Shown here piece after piece: positions 1-9,167 of a DNA stretch of 64,000 nucleotides; position 1 is the stretch's first letter; every line of letters begins with the position of its first letter. A program made the translations under genes and the position numbers. Origin of the DNA: Aquitalea aquatica (lineage in GTDB: Bacteria > Pseudomonadota > Gammaproteobacteria > Burkholderiales > Chromobacteriaceae); the NCBI RefSeq assembly GCF_013911085.1, contig NZ_JACERN010000018.1, positions 1 through 64,000 of the forward strand, in the 5' to 3' direction. The notes under the pieces are model-generated. The model was given only the letters and a program-made list of their open reading frames with translations. It had not been told where the DNA came from and did no database searches.

Positions 1-3000
1 ACCGGCAGTAGTGAAGCGGATAGTGGCAATGCGGTATTACGTGCTAACGGTACGCTGAGCAACAGCGGCACCCTGTATGCCAGCGGCAATATCGACATGG
101 CCGATGCCAGTGGCAATAGCAGCGAGGGCTTCAACAATAGCGGCACGGTGCAGGCGATTGGCAATCTGTCACTGAAAGGCGCTGCTGCCAGCAATACCGC
201 CAGTGGCTGGGTACAAGCGGGTGGCTATAGCAGCCTGCAATTGGCCAGCCTGAACAACGCCGGCAGCTGGCTGCTCTCCACCGGCAGTGGCAGTACGGCA
301 GATAGCGTGAGCCTGAGTGGTGCGCTGACGGATAGCGGCACGCTGCAGTCGGGCCGGGCTTTCAATCTGACTGCGGGCAGTGCGGATATCAGCGGCAAAC
401 TGCTGGCTACCGGCGATCTGGGCCTGACACTGGGCGGCACGCTATCCAATGACAGCAATGCCAGCATTCAGTCTGGCGGCACTTTGACGGCCAGCGGTAT
501 TACCACGCTGACCAATAGCAGCGGAGCCTTGCTGGCTGGTGACAAGCTGAATGTGAGCGCGGGGACACTGAATAACAGCGGCAATATTCAGGCCGGCACG
601 TCGGCAACCAGCAGCCTGACTGTTAGCAATACCCTGACCAACAACAGCGGTGCGCTGATCAATATGGCTAGCCAGACTGGTGGGGGTGGCACGGTGAGTG
701 CGGGCACCATCAGCAATAGCGGCGCCTTGCAATCGGCAGGTAATTTAAGCCTGTCCCTGGGCAGTGGTGGGCTGAACAATAGCAATACCATTGTGGCTGA
801 TCAGACCCTGGCGATCAGTGGCCAGGGCGGTAGCCGCCGCACGATCACCAATAATGGCACCATTCAGGGAAATACCCTGAATGTGACCGCCGATAGCCTG
901 AGCATAGGCAGTGGCAAGTCAGTCCAGTCGCAAGGGGATATGACGCTAGACCTGAACTCGCTGAGTTTTGCCAGTAGCTCGGCGCACATCATTGCTGCGC
1001 GTGGTGGTAGTGGCACCGGTACCCTGACCCTGCATTCGGCACTGACTGACAATGCCGGTATTTACTCGCTGGACAATCTGGTACTGAATGCCCCCGGGGT
1101 AACGGTGAGCAGCACGGGTGGCATTTCTGCGCTGGGTAATCTGACACTGAATAGCGCTGGTGACATCAGCAACAGTGGTGCACTGTTTGCCGGTAACAAT
1201 CTGGCAGCCACTGCCAGCGGCTATACCATTACCAACGTTGGCAGCGAAAGCAGCGGGGCAGTGGGCACCATGAATGCAGGAGGCAATCTTGCGCTGACTG
1301 CCAGCACCATTACCAATAACAGCACCATCAATGCCAGTGGTGACATCACCCTGACGGCGGCGACCATCAATAATGTCGTGCCAGGTGGTGACAAGCGTGT
1401 CTGGGGTGCGGCTTCCAATGATTCCGGCACGGTAGAGACCGGACATGATGATTGCTCTGATTGCGATGGGGCAAACCGTACCCAAACCTGGTATTACCAG
1501 CGTACCTGGACGCAGACGCAATACTATGATGCCGCCTATCCGGTGATCGGCGGTCAGGCCACGCCACCCAAGCCACAGATCATCGCCGGTGGAACGCTGA
1601 CACTGCAGAACTTCAATACCGCCTACAATCTGGCCGGTGTCATTTCGGGCTCGACGGTCAATCTGCAAGGTAATAACGGCTCCACTTTTACCAATGATGA
1701 TTATTCACTGCAGCAGAAAAATTATCAGCAGACCTGGGAGCATTACATTGACTATATCGCGCAGGGGCCGGCGACCTATACCGACGATTCGGATCATAAC
1801 GATTCCGGGCCGGTCGTACACAGCACCACGTCGACATACAGCCCAGGTGCCGGCATCTATGCCACCCATTTGAATGGCAATAATTTCAACCTGGTCAACC
1901 TGGGTTCGCCATGGTCTGCGGCGACGGGAGCAAACCCGGGGCAAAGCGGCAGCAATGCCACTCAGGCAGGCACGGCCGGTGGTGCCAGCGGTAGTACCGC
2001 CACCAATGCCAGCACGACCAGCGCTACCAGCGGCAGTTCTGCCACTAACGCCAGCACCAGCAGTGCGGCTAGCGGTGCAAGCAGCATCAGCTTTGGTGGC
2101 ATTCACATTACCCTGCCGACCAATCCCAATGGCTACTTTGTTCCCAATACCCAGCCAGGTGCGCATTACCTGATTGAAACCAATCCCTTGATGGGCAATC
2201 TGAATGCCGGTTTCGACGGCTCCAACTACATGTTGACTCAGTTGGGCTTCAATCCCGACACGACCCAGACCCGACTGGGCGATGCCAATTACGAGGCCTA
2301 TCTGATTCAGCAGCAACTGATTGCCCAGACCGGCAGCAACTTGCTCAAGGGCTATCAGAATCAGACTGCAGAGTTGCAAAACCTGATGCAAAACGGTGTG
2401 GCCGCCAGCAAGTCGCTGGGGTTGACGTTGGGGCAGGCACCGACTGCACAACAGCTGGCTGGTCTGACGCAGGACATGGTGTGGATGGTTAGCACCACGG
2501 TGAATGGCCAGAGCGTACTGGTGCCGCAGGTATTCCTGGCACCGGCCACCATCGCTGGTATCCAGAGCGGGGCAGTCATCGCCGGCAACGATGTCAATCT
2601 GAAGGTGAGCAGCCTGAGCAATACCGGTGGCAGCATCAGTGGCAGTCAAAGCTTGAATATCACCAGCAAGGGCGACATCACCAATACCTCGGGTTCGATC
2701 AGCGGTGGTGATGTAAGCCTGAACTCCACCGGCGGCAACATTGTCAACCAGACCCTGACCCAGGGCAGTGGTGGTAGCCAGCTATACGCGACCAGTATTG
2801 GCAAGCAGGCCGGTATCAGCTCGACCGGCGACCTGAGCCTGACTGCAGCCAAGGACATCAGCAACCTGGGCGCCAATGTGGCTGCCGGTGGCAATGCTAG
2901 CCTGAGCGCTGGAGGTAATGTCACTTTCGACACGGTACAAAACACCAATACCAACACCACCCACAGCTCGGAAAGCGGTTTCCTGAGCTCCAGCCGCACA

Positions 3001-6000
3001 ACGACCACCACCACCACCACCCAGCAGATCACGTCGGGTCTGAGCAGCGGCGGTAAGCTGAGTGTCAGCGCTGGTAAGGATGTTACACTGGCAGGCACCA
3101 ACACGAATGTGGGCGGAGACGCCAATCTGGATGCTGCCGGCAATGTGAATCTGCTGGCACGGGCCAACTCGACCACTACGCATAGCGAAAGCTCCGGCTC
3201 GGGTATCGGTGTAGGTGGCGGTCTGTATGGCAGTACCTCTACCGTGACGGACGCCCAGTCCAATCGCAATGTCGGCAGTACCTTGAATGTGGGTGGCAAT
3301 GCCACGGTCAGTGCAGGGAAAGATGTGACCCTGCAGGGCTCTGCCATGAAGGTAAATGGCGATGCCACGCTTAACGCCACCAATGTGAATGTGCTGGCCG
3401 GGCTGGACTCTGATACCAGCCATACCACCACCAAAACCACGACCTTCCTGAGCACCAGCTCTGCCGGTTCATCCGGTGCTTCTGCTAGTTCGGGTTCGTC
3501 TGCGTCTTCCGGTGGCGGTCAGGCCAGTGCCGATGCCAGCGCCCAGGCTGGGGCGCAGGCGCAGGGCTCGGCTGGCCTGGTATTGTCATCGACTTCGACG
3601 ACAACCACGGACACCTTGAATACCCGCCATGTCGCTTCCACCCTGGATGTGGGGGGGAATCTGACGGTCAATGCCAGCAAGGACGTCACACTCAAGGGAT
3701 CGCAGGTTTCCGCTGGCGGTGATGCCACCATCAATGCCCAGAACGTCAACGTACTGGCAGTGGCGGATGTCTCCACCACCAATACCCACACCTCTACCAC
3801 TTCTGTTGGTTTCATGGCCAGCAGCGACAACCAGGCTAGTGCCAGTGCCGGGGCCAATGCCTCTGCCAATTCCGGTGGAGCCGGTGCTTCCGGCCAGGCC
3901 GGCAAGGGGCAGCTGGGGGGCAGCGTGGGGGCGGATGCCAGCAATCTGAATGCACAGGCGTCGGCAAATGCTCAGGCCAGCGCTTCTTCCAATAATGACC
4001 TGACGCTGATGAGCACGACCACCAGCAATACCAATACACTGGATATCACCCATCAGGGCTCAGGTATCAGCAGTGGTGGCAATCTCAATATCAATGCCAG
4101 CAACAAGCTGACGACCCAGGGCTCTTCGCTGGGGGCTGGTAATGATCTGAATCTCAAGGCCAAAGACATGTCGTTTGAGGCCGTGAATGATGTGCACCAG
4201 GTCAGCAGCAGCAGCAATACCACCTCGGTGGGCTTGTACGCCAATGCCAATGCCAGTGCCAGCGCCAATGCGGATGCCAATGCCAATGGCGCCAATATGT
4301 CGGGCAGCGCCAGTGGTTCGGCCCAGGCCTCGGCTGATGCTGGCGTGGGGGTGAAGGTCAACAACACCCAGCAAAGCTCGATTGATGGCTCCACGACCGC
4401 AGTGACCTCATCGCTGTCGGCAGGTGGCAATATCAATCGTAATGCCAGCAACAGCATTAACGATGTAGGTACCCAGATCACTGCCGGTGGCGACTTGAAC
4501 CAGTCGGCCAACACCATTACCAGTCAGGCTGCACGGGATACCACCTATTCCAGCTCCAGCACGACTAGCAATACCGCGACGGTTGGCTTGTTTGCCAGTG
4601 CTTCGGCCAGCGCCTCGGCATCGGGTAATGCCAATGGCGGCGTTGGTTCGGGTGGCCTGACCGGGGCAACCAGCAGCGACAGCGATGCATCGGCCGGCGC
4701 GGGGGTTGGTATTCGGGCCAGCTATCAGTATCAGCAGGATGGCAGCAGCTCCAGCAGCAGCAATGCCGTGGTATCCAATATCACGGTGGGGGGCAAGGTC
4801 AACAGCAGCTCCAAGGGTGCCACTACACTGGAGGGAAGTAATATCAATGCCGGTGGTGACGTGAATCTTGCGGCCGGCTCGCTCAATTACAAAGCGGCCG
4901 CCAATACCACCAGCGACAGTTCCACCAGCACCAGTGGCAAGGCACAGGTACAGGTTGCACTGGAAGGTACCGGTACCGGAGCCAATGGTTCGTATGATGG
5001 CTCCAAGTCCAGTGCCAGTTCCAGCACTGCGGTGGTGGGGAATATCAGTTCCGGAGGCAAACTCAACATCAGCACCAGCGGAGACACTCGCCTGGAAGGC
5101 ACAACGCTGAGCTCGGCTGACAGCACCACAATCAAGGCTGGTGGCAATGTCACTGTTGATGCTGCCAAGAACACCAGCAGTTCCAGCAGCAGTGATGCCA
5201 ATGCATCGCTATCGATTACTGCAGACAAGGGCAGCAAGGGATTCGAGGCTGGTGGCGGATATAGCCAGTCGACCGATAGCAGCAGCACGGCAGTAGTGAG
5301 CAGTATCAATGCAGGCACGGGGCTGAATATCACTTCTGGCAAGAACACTACCCTGGTAGGAAGCAATCTGAGCAGTGGCGGTGACGCCAGCATCAGCGCG
5401 GGTGGCAACCTCAATCTTCAAGCAGCCCATAGCACGGATAACAGCCAGTCCTTCGGTGTGGATGCCTCTGTTGGAGCCAGTAAGGAAAAATCATCCGAAG
5501 GCGGTAGCAACAAAACCAGCAAGAGTGGTGAATTCGCGGTCAGTGGCAATTATTCCCAGTCCAGCAGTGATACCGCCCAGGCCGGCAGCATCAGCTCTGG
5601 CGGCAACCTGAAATTGTCATCGGGTGGCAACACCACGCTGGAGGGGACTTCGGTCGCCGCTACCGGACAGGCCAGCGTCGTTGCTGGTGGTAATGTGGAT
5701 GTCAAGGCCGCCGTCAGCACAGCCAGCAGTGTCGGATTTGATGCATCGATTGGCGGTAGTGTCAGCAAGGAAACCAGCAAGCCGGCAGCTGGCAGCGGCA
5801 GTACGGCAGCGAGCAAGCCTGACGCTGCCGCATCGACCACCAAGTCAGACGCCAAGTCAGGCGCCAAGCCAGGTGATACTGCCGCACCGGAAGCGGCCAA
5901 GGGCGAAGAAAGCAAGACCGAGACGAAGGCCAATGCCGCGGATAATGGTTTCAGCCTGAATGGTGGCACCAGCAGCTCTGCCCAGGTGGCCAGCCTGCAA

Positions 6001-6687
6001 GGTGGACGCGGTCTCAGCATCAGCGCCGGTGGCAATGCTTCTTTGGCAGGGACTCAGCTGCAAAGCGGTGGTGATGTCGGCATCCAGGCCGGTGGTAATG
6101 TCACCCTGGGAACGGCCAATAGCAGCTCCATCAGCGGTGGTATCGGCGGCGCAGCAGGCAATGGCTCGGCCATGATCAATCAGGCTCAGATCAGTGGTGG
6201 GGAAAGCAAGCAGACGGTCAATATCCAGAATGCCGGCAATCTGACGGTCAATGCCGGTGGTGCGGTCAGCCTGCAGGGAACCCAGGCCCAGTCTGATGGC
6301 TCGGTGGTGGTGCAGGGGGCGGCTGGTGTGAAATCACAGACAGTGGTGTCCGGTAGCGCCAATGCAGGCTTGACCAATGTCGGTGCTTCCGTCCAGGTGC
6401 AAAATGTTCAGTTGCAAGGTGCGGGCAGGACGCTGGTACAGACGGGAGCCAACGGCAGCTTCAGTGCCAGCGTGACGGTACCCGCCAATTTGCCGGCAGG
6501 TAGCAAGGTGCAGGCCAGTACCGCAGACGGCAAGCCGCTACCATCCTGGCTCAGTGTTGATCCGGCGAGCGGCAAGATCAGTGGTACGCCGCCCGCTGGC
6601 TTCAGTGGCACGCTGCAGGTGAACATCAGCGTGCCGCAGCCGGATGGCAGTAGTAAGCAGGTTCCGTTGACCTTCTCGGCACCCTGA
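1..6687 (+). CDS. Large haemagglutinin-repeat exoprotein (FhaB/HMW1A-like adhesin), 5' truncated
   Basis: The frame is open from base 1, so the true start and any secretion (TPS) domain lie left of the window; about 2,228 codons are visible. The protein is almost entirely Gly/Ser/Asn/Ala/Thr with haemagglutinin-type beta-helix phrases (GGN-hydrophobic-AGxDVTLxG), as in two-partner-secreted adhesins. A less repetitive, aromatic-rich block with a CSDC motif lies near 1381-1900, and a Gln/Asn-rich non-repeat block near 2100-2560. From about 3049 to 6342 a module recurs about eleven times. The last 90 residues (LPSWLSVDPASGKISGTPP) look like a putative-Ig/cadherin-like domain. No VENN motif and no toxin-like C-terminus is seen, so an adhesin fits better than a CdiA toxin. 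N-X-S/T sequons are abundant, and an HMW1C-like glycosyltransferase gene follows 38 bases later. Family call is strong; ligand unknown. Confidence 0.85.
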   Translation, partial: TGSSEADSGNAVLRANGTLSNSGTLYASGNIDMADASGNSSEGFNNSGTVQAIGNLSLKGAAASNTASGWVQAGGYSSLQLASLNNAGSWLLSTGSGSTADSVSLSGALTDSGTLQSGRAFNLTAGSADISGKLLATGDLGLTLGGTLSNDSNASIQSGGTLTASGITTLTNSSGALLAGDKLNVSAGTLNNSGNIQAGTSATSSLTVSNTLTNNSGALINMASQTGGGGTVSAGTISNSGALQSAGNLSLSLGSGGLNNSNTIVADQTLAISGQGGSRRTITNNGTIQGNTLNVTADSLSIGSGKSVQSQGDMTLDLNSLSFASSSAHIIAARGGSGTGTLTLHSALTDNAGIYSLDNLVLNAPGVTVSSTGGISALGNLTLNSAGDISNSGALFAGNNLAATASGYTITNVGSESSGAVGTMNAGGNLALTASTITNNSTINASGDITLTAATINNVVPGGDKRVWGAASNDSGTVETGHDDCSDCDGANRTQTWYYQRTWTQTQYYDAAYPVIGGQATPPKPQIIAGGTLTLQNFNTAYNLAGVISGSTVNLQGNNGSTFTNDDYSLQQKNYQQTWEHYIDYIAQGPATYTDDSDHNDSGPVVHSTTSTYSPGAGIYATHLNGNNFNLVNLGSPWSAATGANPGQSGSNATQAGTAGGASGSTATNASTTSATSGSSATNASTSSAASGASSISFGGIHITLPTNPNGYFVPNTQPGAHYLIETNPLMGNLNAGFDGSNYMLTQLGFNPDTTQTRLGDANYEAYLIQQQLIAQTGSNLLKGYQNQTAELQNLMQNGVAASKSLGLTLGQAPTAQQLAGLTQDMVWMVSTTVNGQSVLVPQVFLAPATIAGIQSGAVIAGNDVNLKVSSLSNTGGSISGSQSLNITSKGDITNTSGSISGGDVSLNSTGGNIVNQTLTQGSGGSQLYATSIGKQAGISSTGDLSLTAAKDISNLGANVAAGGNASLSAGGNVTFDTVQNTNTNTTHSSESGFLSSSRTTTTTTTTQQITSGLSSGGKLSVSAGKDVTLAGTNTNVGGDANLDAAGNVNLLARANSTTTHSESSGSGIGVGGGLYGSTSTVTDAQSNRNVGSTLNVGGNATVSAGKDVTLQGSAMKVNGDATLNATNVNVLAGLDSDTSHTTTKTTTFLSTSSAGSSGASASSGSSASSGGGQASADASAQAGAQAQGSAGLVLSSTSTTTTDTLNTRHVASTLDVGGNLTVNASKDVTLKGSQVSAGGDATINAQNVNVLAVADVSTTNTHTSTTSVGFMASSDNQASASAGANASANSGGAGASGQAGKGQLGGSVGADASNLNAQASANAQASASSNNDLTLMSTTTSNTNTLDITHQGSGISSGGNLNINASNKLTTQGSSLGAGNDLNLKAKDMSFEAVNDVHQVSSSSNTTSVGLYANANASASANADANANGANMSGSASGSAQASADAGVGVKVNNTQQSSIDGSTTAVTSSLSAGGNINRNASNSINDVGTQITAGGDLNQSANTITSQAARDTTYSSSSTTSNTATVGLFASASASASASGNANGGVGSGGLTGATSSDSDASAGAGVGIRASYQYQQDGSSSSSSNAVVSNITVGGKVNSSSKGATTLEGSNINAGGDVNLAAGSLNYKAAANTTSDSSTSTSGKAQVQVALEGTGTGANGSYDGSKSSASSSTAVVGNISSGGKLNISTSGDTRLEGTTLSSADSTTIKAGGNVTVDAAKNTSSSSSSDANASLSITADKGSKGFEAGGGYSQSTDSSSTAVVSSINAGTGLNITSGKNTTLVGSNLSSGGDASISAGGNLNLQAAHSTDNSQSFGVDASVGASKEKSSEGGSNKTSKSGEFAVSGNYSQSSSDTAQAGSISSGGNLKLSSGGNTTLEGTSVAATGQASVVAGGNVDVKAAVSTASSVGFDASIGGSVSKETSKPAAGSGSTAASKPDAAASTTKSDAKSGAKPGDTAAPEAAKGEESKTETKANAADNGFSLNGGTSSSAQVASLQGGRGLSISAGGNASLAGTQLQSGGDVGIQAGGNVTLGTANSSSISGGIGGAAGNGSAMINQAQISGGESKQTVNIQNAGNLTVNAGGAVSLQGTQAQSDGSVVVQGAAGVKSQTVVSGSANAGLTNVGASVQVQNVQLQGAGRTLVQTGANGSFSASVTVPANLPAGSKVQASTADGKPLPSWLSVDPASGKISGTPPAGFSGTLQVNISVPQPDGSSKQVPLTFSAP
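3049..6342 (+). repeat. About eleven degenerate beta-helix repeat modules inside the exoprotein
   Basis: Each module reads roughly GG-N/K-L-x-V-x-A-x-K-D-V-T-L-x-G-S/T, then a second GGDA-type rung, then an A-A/NVLA phrase and a Ser/Thr-rich linker. Successive copies begin with phrases such as GGKLSVSAGKDVTLAG, GGNATVSAGKDVTLQG, GGNLTVNASKDVTLKG, GGKVNSSSKGATTLEG, GTGLNITSGKNTTLVG and AGNLTVNAGGAVSLQG. Linkers in the middle copies are extended by Ala/Ser/Asn/Gly low-complexity tracts (NANASASANADANANGAN type). The copies have diverged, so these are old protein repeats rather than fresh DNA duplications. Confidence 0.75.
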
Positions 6688-6725
6688 TATTCAATCGGCA
6701 CTATGAGTCAGTTTGGAGAATGCCG

Positions 6726-8474
6726 ATGAATGGCGAAGACCTAGAGCATCTGCTCCGCGTACAGCATGATGCTGTTCACCTGCATCAGGCCGTATTGCAT
6801 GGTCTGTTGCAGTGTGCTTGGGGGCGGCAACCCTTGTTGTTACCGGCAGACCAGCAGGCCATGCTGGCTGGTCTGCTGGTCCGCTGGGTCGCCCAGGCCA
6901 CAGTGGATAGCGAGGAGCAGGCTGTTGCGCTGTTGCAGGCGCGCAGTGGTTTGCGACGTCTGGCCGAGGCAAGCGGACTGGATTTGGCCAGCCTGCTATC
7001 GCAGGCATTGCTGCCTATGCCTGGCTGCGATCTGGCATCCCTGACACAAAACAGTCGTTACAAGCTGGCTTTGCTGGCGGATGCAGCGCTGCTCTCACCC
7101 GCAGCGTTACTGGAATGGGGCCGGCAGGAGCCGGTACTGGCCATGCTGTTTGTCATCCAGGCGCTGGATGTGCAGACCATAGAGCGGCCGGCATGGGTGG
7201 CAGTGAACCGGCTGATCGAGGCCCTGCCGGACTTGCCCTTGGCTGACTTGCCACTCAGTGTGCTGAATCCGCTGCAGCAAGCCTGCTTCCGCCTGAGCTA
7301 TCTGGACAGCCCGCAACGCTACCTGGCCAAGCAAAAACTGGTGGAACAGAGCCGGCATATGCTTGCGTTGCATGATCGCTTGCGGACGCAGTGCCCACTG
7401 CCACCGCCGCGCCCACGCCCTTTGTTGCTGGTCGTGGGCGAGGGTTTGCGTGATGGGCATGCCTTGTTCCGCTTTTTTGCCGAACCGATACGAGATCTGC
7501 GTAAACATTTTCATGTGGTCTTGCTGAGTGACCATTCGGTCAATAGTGGAAGCGCATCGGAACTGGCGGACGAAATCATCTACTTCGCCAGTAGTGACGA
7601 CCCGGTGCAGGCTTGGTGCAGGCAAATTGGCGATTTGGCACCCGACATTATTTTCTATCCCGGTATCGGCATGTCTTTTGCCACTTTTACCCTGTCGCAA
7701 CAGCGACTGGCCCCCCTGCAAGTCGCTTCAATCGGTTGTCCGTCCTCCAGTTGCAGTCCGGTGATTGATGCTACCTTGCTGTTCGAGGGCTTGCAGGCTC
7801 CGGCGGGATTGCCCCTGGCTATCCGTTATGACCGCCATCGCTTGCGGCCAGCGCGGCCTGGTGCGGGGGCCGGGAAAGTCCAGGCATCACGTGCAGGGCA
7901 AGCCTGTCCCTGCATCGGGATCAACGCCATGGCCATCAAGCTGAATGATGATTTCCTCAGTACGGTGGAAACAATCTTGCAGCGTTATCAGCAGCCTTGC
8001 CGGCTGCGTTTCATGCCGAATGTGGATGGGGTGGAGCTGCAGTCACTGATGCGGATGCTGTTATCCCGGTTCCCCGGAGCCGAGGTGCTGCCCTCCATGG
8101 GGCACCAGCAATACATGAACGAACTGGCGCAGTGCGACCTGGTCTTGCAAAGCTTCCCGTACGGCGGGGCCAATACCACGACGGATGCGCTTGACTTGCA
8201 CATACCCGTGGTGGCATTGGGCAGCCCGTGGTTGTCTGGTCAGACCGACTGGCTGTTGCTGCATGACCGCGGAGTATCCGGCCTGTGTACATGGTCGCGC
8301 GAGGAGTACATCGAGCTGGCGATGAAATTATTGCAAGACGGCAAATTTGCTAGCGAGGTTCGCCAGCAGTTGCAACAGGCGCAGCAGCCTGATGCACGGA
8401 GTTTGCAGGGTGCTGTTTCGGCAGGGGATGCCCTGTGGGCCTTTTGGCAGCAGCATGCCGGGGAGTCGGTGTGA
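6726..8474 (+). CDS. HMW1C-like / GT41-family protein glycosyltransferase
   Basis: Predicted cytoplasmic glycosyltransferase of the HMW1C/OGT-like (GT41) group, which in Haemophilus and Actinobacillus transfers hexoses to Asn of adhesins. About the first 215 residues are helical; the catalytic part includes LLLVVGEGLRDGHALFRFF, YPGIGMSF (near residue 310), and the donor-binding-type FPYGGANTTTDALDL (near 477), equivalent to the FPFGNTNG segment of HMW1C. Length (582 aa) is close to the family's usual ~620. An upstream ATG at 6720 is only 1 base from the GGAG at 6715-6718, so the ATG at 6726 (7-base spacing) is preferred. It lies just after the exoprotein, its likely substrate, and overlaps the next gene by 4 bases (GTGA). 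Substrate and sugar are inferred. Confidence 0.75.
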   Translation: MNGEDLEHLLRVQHDAVHLHQAVLHGLLQCAWGRQPLLLPADQQAMLAGLLVRWVAQATVDSEEQAVALLQARSGLRRLAEASGLDLASLLSQALLPMPGCDLASLTQNSRYKLALLADAALLSPAALLEWGRQEPVLAMLFVIQALDVQTIERPAWVAVNRLIEALPDLPLADLPLSVLNPLQQACFRLSYLDSPQRYLAKQKLVEQSRHMLALHDRLRTQCPLPPPRPRPLLLVVGEGLRDGHALFRFFAEPIRDLRKHFHVVLLSDHSVNSGSASELADEIIYFASSDDPVQAWCRQIGDLAPDIIFYPGIGMSFATFTLSQQRLAPLQVASIGCPSSSCSPVIDATLLFEGLQAPAGLPLAIRYDRHRLRPARPGAGAGKVQASRAGQACPCIGINAMAIKLNDDFLSTVETILQRYQQPCRLRFMPNVDGVELQSLMRMLLSRFPGAEVLPSMGHQQYMNELAQCDLVLQSFPYGGANTTTDALDLHIPVVALGSPWLSGQTDWLLLHDRGVSGLCTWSREEYIELAMKLLQDGKFASEVRQQLQQAQQPDARSLQGAVSAGDALWAFWQQHAGESV

Positions 8475-9121
8475 ACAGCTCAGTGAAAATCGCCCTGATC
8501 GGTAGCGGCGCACTGGCGCTGGAATTGCTGGAAATGTTTGGTCGAGAGCGCTTTGTCGCCGCGTATTGCGATCCGCAATTTGTCGCGGCGGCGCGTATTG
8601 ATCTGCCGCTTCTTACCAGTTTGTCAGCGTTGGCCCAGGTGGCTACCCACTATGTACTGGCTTTGGCAGATGCAGCAGACCGAACCCGGCTGGAGCAGGC
8701 ACTGCAGTCCGCCGGCATGCAGCCAGCGCCAGCCCTGATTTTGCCTAGCGCGGTATTGTCACCATCCGCCACTATCGGGGCGGGCAGTGTCATTGGCCAT
8801 GGTGTGCAGATAGGCTCGCGTTGTCGTGTGGGCCGGCACAACTTTGTCATGCACCATACAGTGATGGGCCATGATTCGTGTACCGGAGACCATGTCGTGC
8901 TCTGTCCCGGGGTTTTCGTGTCTGGCTACGTCACTCTGGAAAATGCCGTCACAGTGCAAGCCAATGCGGCGCTGGCCAAGGGGATCACCATCGGCGAGGC
9001 TGCCCTGATTGCCCAAGGGGCCTCCTGTTTTCGTTCTGTTCCTGCGGGTATGCAGGCTATTGGCAATCCGGCCCGGATCATCCCCCCTGCCTCACAGGCT
9101 CCCATCTGGGAGATCAGCTAG
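8471..9121 (+). CDS. NeuD/PglD-like sugar O-acyltransferase (left-handed beta-helix)
   Basis: A 216-residue two-domain protein: an N-terminal Rossmann-like segment (IALIGSGALALELLE, residues ~6-20) and a C-terminal hexapeptide-repeat beta-helix (ATIGAGSVIGHGVQIGSRC onward) ending in an IGNPARII-type cap. This is the layout of NeuD/PglD acyltransferases, which acetylate sugars or sugar nucleotides; the HTVMGHD segment carries the likely catalytic His. The GTG start at 8471 overlaps the preceding stop (GTGA) and has GGGAG 5 bases upstream, so the gene is translationally coupled to the glycosyltransferase. It may act on the sugar used to decorate the exoprotein; that role is inferred. Confidence 0.8.
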   Translation: MNSSVKIALIGSGALALELLEMFGRERFVAAYCDPQFVAAARIDLPLLTSLSALAQVATHYVLALADAADRTRLEQALQSAGMQPAPALILPSAVLSPSATIGAGSVIGHGVQIGSRCRVGRHNFVMHHTVMGHDSCTGDHVVLCPGVFVSGYVTLENAVTVQANAALAKGITIGEAALIAQGASCFRSVPAGMQAIGNPARIIPPASQAPIWEIS

Positions 9122-9167
9122 TCTCTACTCTTCCTGATGGCCGCGCCTGCGCTGATCCGGTGCTTGG

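Noticed and set aside
225-6063. Many long open frames on the minus strand under the exoprotein
   Set aside because: They mirror the repetitive low-complexity plus-strand sequence, have odd composition and no family features; the plus frame explains the region.
1-6687. A CdiA-type contact-dependent inhibition toxin
   Set aside because: No VENN motif, no toxin-like C-terminus and no small immunity gene after it; the next genes are sugar-modifying enzymes.
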